Shown: positions 1 through 9,153, counted from the first letter of the stretch. The stretch: DNA of 38,485 nucleotides from Oceanispirochaeta sp. (GCF_027859075.1 NZ_JAQIBL010000093.1:1-38485); one strand, 5' to 3'. The notes: generated by a model from the sequence alone, not told the origin. A program made the numbers and translations.

Positions 1-149
1 TTGAGGAGAATATAGAGCATATTTGACAATTGAGTGACGAAGAAGAGATGAAAAAGATCAAAAATAGAACAATAATGATTAAGTCCGACAGGCTGCTGGA
101 GCCTCCCTGTCCTGGATAAAAGAAGGCAGGCCCCATGATGTACACCCTC

Positions 150-186
150 ATATTCCCGGATTTATCCGGGAATATCATATTTTCTC
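150..186 (+). terminator. Probable rho-independent terminator
   Basis: An 11-bp perfect stem (150-160 pairing with 165-175, TTTA loop) is followed by the T-rich run CATATTTTCT. The orientation suggests it ends a plus-strand transcript entering from the left edge. No gene can be read with confidence in bases 1-149: all three plus frames hit stops within the first 40 bases. Confidence 0.6.
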
Positions 187-229
187 ATGCAAATAACGAC
201 AGGAACGGAGAACCAGCGGGGAATCAAAT

Positions 230-1303
230 TTGAAAATCATTGCTGAAATCGGAACGACCCACCGCGGCTCCCTTCAAAAGGCCGAGCGGCTGATCAGAGA
301 AGCTTCCCTTAGCGGCGCGGATACCGCCAAGTTTCAGATTGTCATCGCTCATGAAATCCTGCATCCCCGCACAGGTTCTGTTCCCCTGCCGGGAGGTCCG
401 ACTCCCCTGTATGAGGTCTTTGAGTCGCTGGAACAGGAGCTGTCTTTTTATGAGGCACTCAAAGAGATGACCGAAGCAGAAGGCATGTCATTTCTGGCAA
501 CCCCCTTCGGGCTGGAAAGCGCGGCTCTTCTAAAATCCCTGAATCCCGATGCTGTCAAAATTGCTTCTCCCGAACTCAATTATACGGATCTTCTCAGGGA
601 GATTTCCTCCTGGAAGATTCCCGTCATCCTGTCCTCCGGGGTCTGTGAATTAGAAGACATCCAGGAGGCGACGACGATCCTCGGAAAAGATGACCTGACC
701 CTCCTGCATTGTGTGACCGCCTACCCGGCTCCTGTGGAAGACTACAACCTGTCTCTCCTCCCGGCCCTGCGGGAAGAACTGGCCCTGCCTCTGGGGGTTT
801 CCGATCACTCTTTGAATCCCTCACTGGTTCCCTGTGTCGCCTACAGCTTCGGCGCTGTCATGGTGGAGAAACACTTTACTCTGTCCCGTGAGGAAGACGG
901 GCTGGATGATCCCATCGCCCTTGAACCGGCAGATTTCAGGCTGATGGTGGATCGGCTCCGGGAACTGGAGAGTCTGAACGCTCCTTCTGAAGTCAAAAAG
1001 AGGCTGGAACAGTGGTTTTCATCCCATGATATCAAAGCCGTCAGCGGCTCGGGGATCAAGACCCTGGCCCCTTCTGAGAAAGAGAATTACGGCAGAACCA
1101 ACCGGAGTGTTCATGCCCTGCTGGATCTAAAGGCCGGTACGATCCTGACCGAAGAGAACAGCTGTGTGGTCAGAACGGAAAAAGTGCTGACCCCGGGCAT
1201 GCATCCCCGGTATTACAGGGGAATCCTGGGAATGCGTGTGAATCGAAACATCCCCTCAGGGGAAGGCATTCTGGAAACAGACATCGAGGCCTTTCAGTCT
1301 TGA
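230..1303 (+). CDS. NeuB/SpsE-family sialic-acid-type synthase with SAF domain
   Basis: The 357-residue protein has the two-domain layout of N-acetylneuraminate synthases, which condense phosphoenolpyruvate with an amino sugar to form nonulosonic acids. Residues 1-250 form the TIM barrel. Visible family motifs are AEIGTTHRG at the N-terminus, KIASPEL, LLHCVTAYPAP, GVSDHS and VEKHFTL. Residues about 290-355 form the C-terminal SAF/antifreeze-like lid (RTNRSVHALLDLKAG). The usual GPDH motif after EKHFTL reads GLDD here, so the usual histidine is missing and the substrate is uncertain. The start is TTG at 230, preceded by GCGGGGA; no in-frame ATG lies upstream. No CMP-transferase or epimerase gene is nearby. 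It leads a same-strand run with a phosphohexomutase and a HAD phosphatase, which fits sugar metabolism but does not prove it. Confidence 0.85.
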   Translation: MKIIAEIGTTHRGSLQKAERLIREASLSGADTAKFQIVIAHEILHPRTGSVPLPGGPTPLYEVFESLEQELSFYEALKEMTEAEGMSFLATPFGLESAALLKSLNPDAVKIASPELNYTDLLREISSWKIPVILSSGVCELEDIQEATTILGKDDLTLLHCVTAYPAPVEDYNLSLLPALREELALPLGVSDHSLNPSLVPCVAYSFGAVMVEKHFTLSREEDGLDDPIALEPADFRLMVDRLRELESLNAPSEVKKRLEQWFSSHDIKAVSGSGIKTLAPSEKENYGRTNRSVHALLDLKAGTILTEENSCVVRTEKVLTPGMHPRYYRGILGMRVNRNIPSGEGILETDIEAFQS

Positions 1304-1328
1304 CCCTCTAGCCTCAAACGTTAAAATA

Positions 1329-1356
1329 ACCGGAGCTCCCTGAGGGAGCCCCCGGT
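1329..1356 (+). other. Intergenic hairpin between synthase and mutase
   Basis: Two nested stems, ACCGG/CCGGT and GCTCCC/GGGAGC, close on a TGA loop just after the synthase gene. No T-run follows, so it is a poor rho-independent terminator. It may be an mRNA-processing or 3'-end-stabilising structure inside an operon. The mutase ribosome binding site AGGAG (1361-1365) begins just beyond it. Confidence 0.4.
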
Positions 1357-1372
1357 ATTCAGGAGTCATATA

Positions 1373-3274
1373 ATGTCAGTCATGATGGATAAAAATACAG
1401 GATTTTTACTGGGAGATCCCGAAAGGAAACCCTTTGACGGATTCGAAATCTCCCGGAAGGATCTGGACAAAGCCCTGTCAGAGATGATCCTCTCAGCCTC
1501 GGGGTGGAGAAAGGTCTTTGCCGCCGATGGTAATGAGGAGAGCCGGGGGGAGGAGTTGACCCCCCCCGACCGGCTTCTGGCTGCCGCCATGGCAGAGGCC
1601 TATACCGACTTTCTTCTGAGCAGAACCAGTTCCGTCCGCCCCGTTGTCGTCGTGGGACTGGATTCCCGGTTCACCGGACCGGCCCTGGCGGATGTGATGA
1701 TCCGGGTCCTCCTGAGTCGTGGGATGGGGCTGCGCTATCTCTTTATCACAGCGGCTCCTGAATTGATGGGCTATACCCGGCAGTCTGAGGACTGCAGCGG
1801 TTTTATTTATATTTCGGCCAGTCATAATCCCATCGGACATAACGGCGTTAAATTCGGCCTGAACACCGGGGGGGTTCTCTCGGGAGAACAGGCGGGAGAG
1901 CTGATCGGAGCCTACAAAAATATTCTGGCTGACAGAACCGCACTGGATCTTCTGATGACCAGAGTTGACGGGGTTAATCCGGCAGATGTGGAAGACGTCT
2001 TTTCACAGGTTCCCCATTGGAAAAGCGAGGCCTACGCCGTCTATAAATCATTTACCCGTCAGGTGGTTAGCGGACTGGATGCCCCAGCGGAGCAGAACCG
2101 CTTTTTTGATATCCTGAAAGCGGGAATTGCCTCCTCTCCTCTCTCTGTCGTGGCAGAACTCAATGGAAGCGCCCGGACCCTGACGGTGGATTCTGAATTT
2201 CTGGGTGATCTGGGCATCAGGGTCAAGGTGGTGAATGGAACTCCCCGTCAGATAGTCCATAGAATCATCCCTGAGGGAGAGTCTCTGAACCAGTGCCGCA
2301 GGGTTCTGGAAGAAGAGGCCGTCTCTGATCCAGCCTTTCAACTGGGCTATGTGCCCGATAATGACGGAGATCGGGGGAACCTGGTGTATTGCAGCCGCCG
2401 GGACGGTGTGGCCCAAATCCTGGAAGCTCAGGAGGTCTTTGCCCTGTCCGTCCTTTCAGAGCTGGCATATTTATACTGGAATGAGAAGATGACCGAAAAG
2501 ACAGGGGTCGTTGTAAACGGACCGACCTCAGGCCGGATAGAGGACATCTGTGAGGCCTTCGGCTGCACTGCCTTCCGGGCGGAAGTGGGTGAGGCCAATG
2601 TGGTCAATCTCGCTTCTGCGAAGCGGGATCAGGGCTGGCAGATCCGCATTCTGGGAGAGGGTTCCAACGGTGGCAATATTACCTGGCCCGCAGCGGTTCG
2701 AGATCCTCTGAACACCTTGGGCGCTCTTATCAAACTCCTTGTCCTCCGCAGCAGGAATGATAAACCTGGTCTCTTTGAAATCTGGTGTCACCTCTCCGGG
2801 CAGAGCGGCAGATACAAAGACGATTTTGATCTGAAGGATGTGATTGACTCCCTCCCTTCCTATGTGACTACCAGTGCCTTCGAAGACCGGGCGATTTTCA
2901 AGATCAATACCAGGAATCATGCCCTTCTGAAAAAGAACTACGAAGAGGTCTTTTTAAGAGAGTGGAATTTGAAGAAGGATGAACTTTTTCGGCGTTTCGC
3001 CATTGTCTCCTGGGAGGAATGGAACCAGGAGGGGACCTCTTCCCGCCAGGGAATGGGAGCCGAATTTCGAAGCGGCAGCCACAGCGGGGGGCTGACCATC
3101 CGCTTCCTGGGATCAGACGGGGGAGTCCTGGGGTATATCTGGATGAGGGGCAGCGGTACAGAACCTGTCTTCCGGGTCCTGGCCGACTGGAAAGGGGATC
3201 AGAGGGAGGCCGAAGAGTATCTGCTGGACTGGCACAAAAATATGATCGCTCAGGCAGACGGTGCCTGCGGGTGA
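1373..3274 (+). CDS. Phosphoglucomutase/phosphomannomutase-family protein
   Basis: An alpha-D-phosphohexomutase, interconverting sugar 1- and 6-phosphates in the cytoplasm. All four catalytic signatures are visible in order: the phosphoserine loop SASHNPIGHNG near residue 150, the metal-binding loop PDNDGDRGN near 325, the sugar-binding loop GEGSNGGN near 425 (the family usually has GEESG) and the phosphate-binding loop RGSGTEP near 590. At 633 residues it is longer than the usual 450-580, with extra sequence between the first two loops and before the last domain. The ATG at 1373 has AGGAG seven bases upstream. The precise sugar (glucose, mannose or glucosamine) cannot be read from sequence. 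It follows the NeuB-like gene by 69 bp and is followed within 5 bp by a phosphatase gene. Confidence 0.88.
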   Translation: MSVMMDKNTGFLLGDPERKPFDGFEISRKDLDKALSEMILSASGWRKVFAADGNEESRGEELTPPDRLLAAAMAEAYTDFLLSRTSSVRPVVVVGLDSRFTGPALADVMIRVLLSRGMGLRYLFITAAPELMGYTRQSEDCSGFIYISASHNPIGHNGVKFGLNTGGVLSGEQAGELIGAYKNILADRTALDLLMTRVDGVNPADVEDVFSQVPHWKSEAYAVYKSFTRQVVSGLDAPAEQNRFFDILKAGIASSPLSVVAELNGSARTLTVDSEFLGDLGIRVKVVNGTPRQIVHRIIPEGESLNQCRRVLEEEAVSDPAFQLGYVPDNDGDRGNLVYCSRRDGVAQILEAQEVFALSVLSELAYLYWNEKMTEKTGVVVNGPTSGRIEDICEAFGCTAFRAEVGEANVVNLASAKRDQGWQIRILGEGSNGGNITWPAAVRDPLNTLGALIKLLVLRSRNDKPGLFEIWCHLSGQSGRYKDDFDLKDVIDSLPSYVTTSAFEDRAIFKINTRNHALLKKNYEEVFLREWNLKKDELFRRFAIVSWEEWNQEGTSSRQGMGAEFRSGSHSGGLTIRFLGSDGGVLGYIWMRGSGTEPVFRVLADWKGDQREAEEYLLDWHKNMIAQADGACG

Positions 3275-3279
3275 ATAGG

Positions 3280-3924
3280 ATGAATATAAGAACACTGCTT
3301 TTTGATGTGGATAACACTCTCTACGATGCCCATTGCGGGGTCGAGGAAGAGATGAACAGGAGGATCAATATCCTCGTCTCAGATCGTCTGGGCATCAGCA
3401 CCGAAGAAGCCATAGAGATGAGAAAGGTTTTTCTGCCTGAATATGGTACCACCCTCCGCTGGCTCCAGGTCTGTCACGGTCTGGAGGATGCAGAGGCCTA
3501 TATGGAGCATGTTCATCCCGAGAATATCAAGGAATACCTCTGTGAAAATCCAGAGTTGAGAGAGATGCTTCAAAAGACAAGCTGCCGCCTGGAAATATTG
3601 ACGAACGGACCCGAGTTCCATGCCCGCAGAGTCTTGAAAGCCCTGGGGATCAATGATCTTTTTCCCCATATGTATGCTTTGGAGTGGATGGGATTCCTGG
3701 GAAAACCCTATACTTCAGCCTACGAGAAGGTTCTTGCTCATATGGGCGAGTCGGCCGATACCGTTCTGTTTCTGGATGATAAGGAAGTGAACCTGGAGGC
3801 CTTTGCCCGGCTGGGCGGACACGGCATAATCGTCGGTCCTGATAAGGGATCAGGGAAATTTCCCTGGATTCGGGATATAGTCGATTTAGATAAGATACTT
3901 CCCGCCTGCTGCGGGATGACTTAA
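3280..3924 (+). CDS. HAD-family phosphatase, pyrimidine 5'-nucleotidase type
   Basis: A 214-residue HAD hydrolase. Motif I is FDVDNTLYD at residues 8-16, motif II is the T of EILTNG, and motif IV is LFLDDKEVN. Between them, EYGTTLRWL and the VHPENI block match the subfamily of yeast Sdt1-like pyrimidine nucleotidases, so a nucleoside monophosphate or similar small phosphate ester is the likely substrate. The ATG at 3280 is preferred because GGGTGA stands five bases upstream. A GTG at 3271, overlapping the mutase stop as GTGA, is a possible alternative adding three residues. Its close coupling to the mutase suggests co-transcription. Confidence 0.85.
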   Translation: MNIRTLLFDVDNTLYDAHCGVEEEMNRRINILVSDRLGISTEEAIEMRKVFLPEYGTTLRWLQVCHGLEDAEAYMEHVHPENIKEYLCENPELREMLQKTSCRLEILTNGPEFHARRVLKALGINDLFPHMYALEWMGFLGKPYTSAYEKVLAHMGESADTVLFLDDKEVNLEAFARLGGHGIIVGPDKGSGKFPWIRDIVDLDKILPACCGMT

Positions 3925-3936
3925 AGAGGTTGATTA

Positions 3937-4866
3937 ATGATTAAAAAACCCATCCCCGGTGATACTAAAAAGTCCATGCTGAAGGCCCGCTCCCGTGACC
4001 GGCGCTACCACTTTGTCATGGCCGGAGGTGCCGTGAGAGGCGTCCTTATTCAGGGGAGCAGAATGCTCCGTGAAATGCAGCTGAACCATAATCTGGGTGT
4101 CCTTGAGAGTATTGTTCTCGGTCAGGCCTATCTCGGTACGGCTCTCATCGCTTCAGGGCTGAAAGAGGATGGGCTGATTCAGTTTAAGGTGGAGTGCGGA
4201 GGTCCTTTGAAGGGCCTCTCTGTAGAGGCCGATTCCCATGGTACGGTGAGAGGATTTCTGATGGAAAATCCGATTCCTCTGGAAAGAGTGCCCGAGACTC
4301 TGGATACGTCCTTGCTTTTCGGTCCTGGTTTTCTTTCGGTGACCCGCTACACGGGAGATCTGAATAAGGCCTTTACCGGGCAGGTTGAGCTTCGATCTGG
4401 CCGTCTGGCCGAAGATCTGGCCGCCTACTATGAAGAATCTGAACAGATACATACGGTCTTTAACCTCAGTGTCCATCTGGAAACCACCGGCGAGGTCTCC
4501 GGCGGTGCTGCCTTGTTCCTTCAGGCCATGCCCGGGGCAGATGAACATGTTCTGGACATGGTTCAGGATGCCATTCTGGAGATTCCCTCTTTGAGCCGCA
4601 CATTCACGGCCGAAATGGATGTTCATGAATTTCTCGATACCTATCTGGCCGATTTTCAACCCGATCTTTTAGCGGATAAGCGGGTAGAATTCATGTGCGG
4701 ATGCAGCAAGTCCAGATTTGAAAAATTCCTGGCCAATCTTTCACCTGCCGAACAGAAAGAAATTGTGGATAATGGTCCATTTCCAGTGATCACAACCTGC
4801 CATAATTGTAATACCTCTTATGATTTCAGCAGAAATGAATTGGAGTCTTTATTTAAACTGGGATAA
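3937..4866 (+). CDS. hslO: Redox-regulated chaperone Hsp33
   Basis: Hsp33 holds unfolding proteins during oxidative stress and is switched on when its C-terminal zinc centre is oxidised. The 309-residue length fits the family. The C-terminus shows CGC near residue 249 and CHNC near residue 287, the CxC...CxxC zinc-binding redox switch. The body carries the expected GQAYLGTALI and SGG blocks. The ATG at 3937 is preceded by AGAGG. It lies 12 bp after the HAD phosphatase and is probably the last gene of this run, since a terminator follows. In an anaerobe it fits a role in surviving transient oxygen exposure (inference). Confidence 0.93.
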   Translation: MIKKPIPGDTKKSMLKARSRDRRYHFVMAGGAVRGVLIQGSRMLREMQLNHNLGVLESIVLGQAYLGTALIASGLKEDGLIQFKVECGGPLKGLSVEADSHGTVRGFLMENPIPLERVPETLDTSLLFGPGFLSVTRYTGDLNKAFTGQVELRSGRLAEDLAAYYEESEQIHTVFNLSVHLETTGEVSGGAALFLQAMPGADEHVLDMVQDAILEIPSLSRTFTAEMDVHEFLDTYLADFQPDLLADKRVEFMCGCSKSRFEKFLANLSPAEQKEIVDNGPFPVITTCHNCNTSYDFSRNELESLFKLG

Positions 4867-4887
4867 ATAATAGTACCATTCCGGCAT

Positions 4888-4927
4888 GTCCATCTCTTAT
4901 AATGAGTAGGGGATGGGCTCTTTTCTC
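4888..4927 (+). terminator. Probable rho-independent terminator after hslO
   Basis: A nine-pair stem with two G-U pairs joins 4888-4896 to 4910-4918 and is followed by TCTTTTCTC. It lies 21 bp after the hslO stop and before the htrA ribosome binding site. Confidence 0.5.
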
Positions 4928-4957
4928 ATCAAATAGTCTGTTCCAGAGGATATTCTT

Positions 4958-6157
4958 ATGAAAAACAGATTTTTCCAGCTCTCTTTGGTCCTTCTTTACC
5001 TTTGGTTCAGCCTAGGTTCATGCATATCCATGGATTCTCAGCTCAACAGGAGTGATGAAATCTCCTCAGCCTCCTGGAGTGATCCCGACATGGGAGCCGG
5101 TTATCAGGAGCCGCCGCTGCCTAAAATCAGGGAAGAGGGGTTGAATAACCAGGAAATAAACAGCATGCAGGTATACCGGGATAATATCCGGGCCATTGTC
5201 AATGTGACAACAGTCAATCTCTATCAATCCCGTTTTGCCGGTTCCTACTCTCAAGAGGGGAGTGGTTCTGGTGTCATCGTCTCGGACAAAGGGTATATTC
5301 TGACAAACAAACATGTCATCGCCGATGCCGATTTTGTGGTGGTGACTCTCTATGACGGCACAAATTATCAGGCCAGGACCATCGGGAGCGATGCCGAAAA
5401 TGATCTGGCTGTTATTAAATTCGAACCTGTCGGAAGAACTCTGCAGACCATTATTGCGGGAAGCGCCAAAGACCTTCAGGTGGGGCAGCAGGTCCTGGCA
5501 CTGGGAAATCCTTTCGGTCTGGAAGGAACTTTGACTCTGGGGGTTGTCTCGGGAATCAACAGACCGCTTCAATCAAAGGACGGATTCCTCCTCAAGGGGA
5601 TGATACAGACCGATGCAGCCATCAATCCCGGTAATTCCGGGGGGGCTCTCCTCAATTCCAGGGGAGAGCTGATAGGCATCAATACTATGATTATCAGCCC
5701 CGGTGGAAACGGCAGCGTAGGGATAGGTTTTGCCATCCCTGTCGAGACGGCCCTGCGGGTGATACCTGAATTGATTGAAACAGGACGGGTCAACAGGGGG
5801 TGGATTGAGATAGAAGCCCTGTCCATGACAGCTAATCTGGCTCGGCAGCTGAGTCTTCCTTTTATCAAGCCCGGTATTCTGGTGACATCCGTACTTCCTG
5901 AGGGAAACGCGGAACAGGCTGGACTGAAGGGGGGAGACCAGCGTCGGAGTGTCGGCCTGGGCCTGAACAGTATCTCTGTGGGGGGGGATATCATCACCAG
6001 AATCAATGGGAAGGAAATCAATAATGTTTTGGATTATTTCAGCGTTCTGGAAAGTTCCCGTCCGGGAGATAAGTATGAAATCGAGTATTTAAGAGGGGGA
6101 ATCATGGGGCTCACCACGATTGTTCTTTATGAAAGACCTCCCCAGTTTCAATTTTGA
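4958..6157 (+). CDS. HtrA/DegP-type serine protease, probable lipoprotein
   Basis: An envelope trypsin-like protease that degrades or refolds damaged exported proteins. The N-terminus is basic and hydrophobic and ends in SLGSC, which fits a spirochaetal lipobox with the cysteine at residue 22. The catalytic triad is visible: His in TNKHVIAD, Asp in ENDLAVIKF and Ser in NPGNSGGALL. A single PDZ domain fills residues about 290-395 (GILVTSV, GDIITRINGKEI). With one PDZ it resembles DegS/HtrA1-like forms more than two-PDZ DegP. The ATG at 4958 follows AGAGGA. It is convergent with the Omp85-like gene, with only 11 bp between the stop codons. Gene context (Omp85-like barrel, Psp) suggests envelope quality control. 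Confidence 0.9.
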   Translation: MKNRFFQLSLVLLYLWFSLGSCISMDSQLNRSDEISSASWSDPDMGAGYQEPPLPKIREEGLNNQEINSMQVYRDNIRAIVNVTTVNLYQSRFAGSYSQEGSGSGVIVSDKGYILTNKHVIADADFVVVTLYDGTNYQARTIGSDAENDLAVIKFEPVGRTLQTIIAGSAKDLQVGQQVLALGNPFGLEGTLTLGVVSGINRPLQSKDGFLLKGMIQTDAAINPGNSGGALLNSRGELIGINTMIISPGGNGSVGIGFAIPVETALRVIPELIETGRVNRGWIEIEALSMTANLARQLSLPFIKPGILVTSVLPEGNAEQAGLKGGDQRRSVGLGLNSISVGGDIITRINGKEINNVLDYFSVLESSRPGDKYEIEYLRGGIMGLTTIVLYERPPQFQF

Positions 6158-6168
6158 AAGCGGAATCC

Positions 6169-7497
6169 CTAATAAAACAGCTTTGTGGATAGCAGGATCT
6201 CATAGCGCTCTGAGAGAGGACCCGGCCCGAACAGATCGAATCCGAAGGTGAATCGAAGGTTTACCGACTTCACTTTCTCCGGAAAAAAGACCAGGTCGCT
6301 TCCCAGGCTCATTCGGATGTCTTTCTCCGGAACCAGCTCCCGATTGGAGGGATGGACCATCCCGAAATCCATAAACGGTTGAATCTGAGTCTCCATAACA
6401 CCCTTCCAATTGAAGAGGCTGACGGGAAGAGTCTGATTCAGAAACAGGCCTCTGTCACCGGAGAGATTAAAATCGGGGATACCCCGCATATACTCTCCCA
6501 GGGCATACAGCTCTTCATTGTAGGCGGAGAAGGCTAGAATCCTGTTGTTGTAGGAGAAACGGGAATTGAAGATTGTAAACCATCTGTTAGAGAGAAATAG
6601 AGCCCCTTTCAAGCCCTGAGTGGGGACTATCCGGCTCTGCAACTCGGCTTCCCAATTATTTCCCGTCTGAAAATTACCCTTCCAGTCGACCTGATTCCGG
6701 CCCCCTTTCTGGTAAATTCCATAGGATTGAGGCTCCCTTTTCAAAGGAGTGCTTCTTGTCTCCATTTTGTCCTTGTAGTTGTAGGTGAACTCAAAGGCCG
6801 GAGCCACTTCGTAAAAATAGTCATCTCCCAGGTCAAAGGTTCCTGCCAGGAAAAAATCCGACTTGTTAAAGGTGTAGAAATCGATTATTTCGGTGCCATT
6901 TTTTTCAATAATTCTGGCATAGGCCTGACGCCAGAAAAAAGTATAGGAAATACCATTGAAGTAAATATTGGAAAAACCCGTCTCAAGGTTCCAGTAATTG
7001 ATTTCTAGGCCGGAGTCTACGAAATTCTGCTGAACACCGAATTCTCCATCAATATTGAATTCAACCAGAGACCCCATCACATTGGCATAGTTGATTTTCC
7101 ACTTGAGAGCCAGGTTGTCATTGGTGTCAAAGGTGGGGACGATCAGTGGAAAAAAGGTCCACCCGTCTTTGACCCTGATCTTCAGAATGTAGGGGATTAC
7201 ACCGTTTTCGGTCTGTTTCAGGGGAACCAGTTCCGTTTCAACGCGTTCAAAGACCCTCAGGTTCAGAAGATCCTGGCCCCTCCTTTCGGCATAGGCATTC
7301 ATAGAGGCATAGTCGGGAAAGATGAGATCCCCGGGCATATCGAGAAATCTCTCAAGGGCAGATTCCCTGGTTTTCCCTTCGATTTCATAGTGGCTTTGTG
7401 CAATGGTATAGACCCCGGGGCCTTCCTGTGAAAACAGTATTCCCGCTGCGAACATCAGGATAGGGAGGATCAGTATTTTTGCACAGTTTCTTTCCAT
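6169..7497 (-). CDS. Omp85/BamA-like outer-membrane beta-barrel with one POTRA-like domain
   Basis: The 442-residue protein has a signal peptide (MERN start, hydrophobic core, cleavage near LFSQ-E). One POTRA-like segment spans residues about 45-115 (YAERRGQDLLNLRVF through IRVKDG). The rest is alternating-residue, aromatic-rich barrel. Near residue 350, MRGIPDFNLSGDRG matches the conserved RG(Y/F) loop of the Omp85 surface-antigen family. The chain ends in TKLFY, with the terminal aromatic expected of barrels inserted by the Bam machinery. An open frame continues 96 codons upstream but overlaps lipB. The ATG at 7497 is preferred because it starts a signal peptide and a -10 hexamer ends six bases before it. 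It is much shorter than BamA, so a secretion or lipid-related role is as likely as general assembly. Confidence 0.75.
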   Translation of the reverse strand: MERNCAKILILPILMFAAGILFSQEGPGVYTIAQSHYEIEGKTRESALERFLDMPGDLIFPDYASMNAYAERRGQDLLNLRVFERVETELVPLKQTENGVIPYILKIRVKDGWTFFPLIVPTFDTNDNLALKWKINYANVMGSLVEFNIDGEFGVQQNFVDSGLEINYWNLETGFSNIYFNGISYTFFWRQAYARIIEKNGTEIIDFYTFNKSDFFLAGTFDLGDDYFYEVAPAFEFTYNYKDKMETRSTPLKREPQSYGIYQKGGRNQVDWKGNFQTGNNWEAELQSRIVPTQGLKGALFLSNRWFTIFNSRFSYNNRILAFSAYNEELYALGEYMRGIPDFNLSGDRGLFLNQTLPVSLFNWKGVMETQIQPFMDFGMVHPSNRELVPEKDIRMSLGSDLVFFPEKVKSVNLRFTFGFDLFGPGPLSERYEILLSTKLFY

Positions 7498-7503
7498 GGA
7501 AAG

Positions 7504-7532
7504 ATAGTACAGGAGGGGGTGACACATGGTAA
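7504..7532 (-). promoter_or_regulatory. Predicted leaderless promoter of the Omp85-like gene
   Basis: Reading the minus strand, TTACCA (7527-7532), a 17-base spacer and TACTAT (7504-7509) precede CTTTCC and the ATG at 7497. The predicted +1 is the A of the ATG. No ribosome binding site is present. Confidence 0.5.
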
Positions 7533-7611
7533 AGGTGCCGCTCCATTCATCAGGCAATCCCTGAAGGGGGAATCCTGCCATCCGGGGGTTCTCTTCATCA
7601 CCTTCTCCCGA

Positions 7612-7617
7612 TAGAAT
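7612..7617 (+). promoter_or_regulatory. Predicted leaderless -10 element of lipB
   Basis: TAGAAT ends six bases before the lipB ATG at 7624, so +1 would coincide with the start codon. No Shine-Dalgarno sequence precedes lipB. The -35 region (TTCTCT at 7589) is weak. Confidence 0.45.
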
Positions 7618-7623
7618 AAAGAC

Positions 7624-8277
7624 ATGAAATTGACAGTATATGTACCCGGACAGCTGTCCTATGAGGAAGCTCTTGACTGGCAGTACGATCTGGTTGATAA
7701 ACGGCGGGAAGGAGTCATCACGGATACTCTTATCCTGCTGGAACACCCTCCGGTATTGACCACCGGGCGGCGGGAGCAAGAGCATAATATTCTGATAGAT
7801 GCATCCTCACAGGATATCCCCGTCATCAAGACCAACCGGGGAGGTGAGGTGACCTATCATGGCCCGGGGCAGCTTGTAGGATACCTCATTGTAGACCTTT
7901 CATCCTTTTCCCGCCGGGTTAAACAGTTTGTATTCAACCTGGAGGACGTCTTTGTCCGCTTTCTTGACAGAGAGTACGGTATTCAGGCACAGCGCTATGA
8001 TAAACACCGGGGGGTCTGGGTGGGGGATGATAAAATCACAGCCATCGGGCTGGCTATCGAGAGAGAAATCACAATGCATGGCTTTGCCTTCAATATCAAT
8101 ACGAATCTGGATCATTTCAAGTGGATTGTTCCATGCGGCATTCAGGACAAGGGAGTCACATCCCTGGAAAAAATAACGGGCAAGACACAGGATATGGATC
8201 GGATCATACCGGAAATTGCCGGGATCTACAAAGATGTATTCGGATACGATTCCATGGAGATGATTTATGGACGCTGA
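7624..8277 (+). CDS. lipB: Octanoyltransferase LipB
   Basis: LipB moves the octanoyl group from acyl-carrier protein to lipoyl domains (H protein, 2-oxoacid dehydrogenase E2). The 217-residue protein carries [16 protein letters not shown] near residue 75. It also has the catalytic segment with the lysine in DDKITAIG and the cysteine in VPCGI. The ATG at 7624 has no ribosome binding site and a -10 hexamer ending six bases upstream, so translation is predicted to be leaderless. The end overlaps lipA by 11 bp, and the pair forms the classical de novo lipoylation operon. Confidence 0.95.
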   Translation: MKLTVYVPGQLSYEEALDWQYDLVDKRREGVITDTLILLEHPPVLTTGRREQEHNILIDASSQDIPVIKTNRGGEVTYHGPGQLVGYLIVDLSSFSRRVKQFVFNLEDVFVRFLDREYGIQAQRYDKHRGVWVGDDKITAIGLAIEREITMHGFAFNINTNLDHFKWIVPCGIQDKGVTSLEKITGKTQDMDRIIPEIAGIYKDVFGYDSMEMIYGR

Positions 8278-9148
8278 GAACACCGGGGATAAGGTCCTTC
8301 GGAAACCGGACTGGCTGAAAATTCCCATCCGCCGGGGAAATAATCTGGCCTACGTGGAAGACCTTTTAAAGGATTCCACTCTGAATACGGTCTGTAAAGA
8401 AGCCAACTGTCCCAACCGGATGGAGTGTTACAGCAACAAAACAGCGACCTTTATGATCCTGGGCAGTGTTTGTACCAGGGGGTGCTGCTTCTGCAATGTA
8501 GAGGGAGGAATCCCTCAATGTGTGGATCCCGAAGAGCCCCGGAAACTGGCTGAAGCGGTGAAGGCCCTGGGCCTTAAATTTGCAGTGGTCACTTCTGTGA
8601 CAAGAGATGATCTTGAAGATGGTGGAGCCTCTCATTTTGCCCTTGTCATCCAGGCCGTTCATGCTCTCGAGCCTGCTGTGGGTATTGAGGTTCTTATTCC
8701 CGACTTTCAGGGTAATAAGGCGGCTCTGGGAATTGTTGTTGCTGCCGGACCGGAGATCCTGAATCACAATGTGGAAACCGTACCTTCCCTGTATGCACAG
8801 GTCCGCCCCGAGGCCGATTACCGTCAGTCTCTGGAGCTTCTGGGACGTGTCAAAAAAATGGATTCCCGTATTTATACAAAGTCCGGACTCATGCTGGGTT
8901 TGGGAGAGACGGAAGATGAAGTCCTGAGTGTTCTGGAGGATCTCCGAAAGTCAGAGGTCGATTTTCTGACCATGGGACAGTACCTGGCTCCCTCCAAAAA
9001 ACATCTGAGTGTCAAAAAATATATAAGTCCCGAGACTTTTGACCGTTACCGGGAAAAAGCCCTGCTTATGGGGTTTAAAGGAGCTGCCTGTGCCCCCTTT
9101 GTCCGCAGTTCCTACAATGCATCGCTTATGCTGGACGCCGTGAAATAA
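8267..9148 (+). CDS. lipA: Lipoyl synthase LipA (radical SAM)
   Basis: LipA inserts two sulfurs into protein-bound octanoyl chains. The 293-residue protein has the auxiliary cluster motif [12 protein letters not shown] (C-x4-C-x5-C) near residues 42-53. The radical SAM motif CTRGCCFC (C-x3-C-x2-C) is near residues 68-75. The conserved RSSY serine motif that ligates the sacrificial cluster is near the C-terminus. The ATG at 8267 lies inside the end of lipB with GGAG eight bases upstream, so the two are translationally coupled. The stop lies 5 bp from the convergent pspF stop. Confidence 0.96.
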   Translation: MDAENTGDKVLRKPDWLKIPIRRGNNLAYVEDLLKDSTLNTVCKEANCPNRMECYSNKTATFMILGSVCTRGCCFCNVEGGIPQCVDPEEPRKLAEAVKALGLKFAVVTSVTRDDLEDGGASHFALVIQAVHALEPAVGIEVLIPDFQGNKAALGIVVAAGPEILNHNVETVPSLYAQVRPEADYRQSLELLGRVKKMDSRIYTKSGLMLGLGETEDEVLSVLEDLRKSEVDFLTMGQYLAPSKKHLSVKKYISPETFDRYREKALLMGFKGAACAPFVRSSYNASLMLDAVK

Positions 9149-9153
9149 GAAGA

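Noticed and set aside
1-149. Possible end of a plus-strand gene, and a 23-codon ORF from an ATG at 48
   Set aside because: All plus frames have stops within the first 40 bases and the short ORF has no ribosome binding site or recognisable sequence.
7498-7785. 96-codon N-terminal extension of the Omp85-like protein
   Set aside because: It overlaps lipB, is not signal-peptide-like, and a promoter with +1 at 7497 excludes it.
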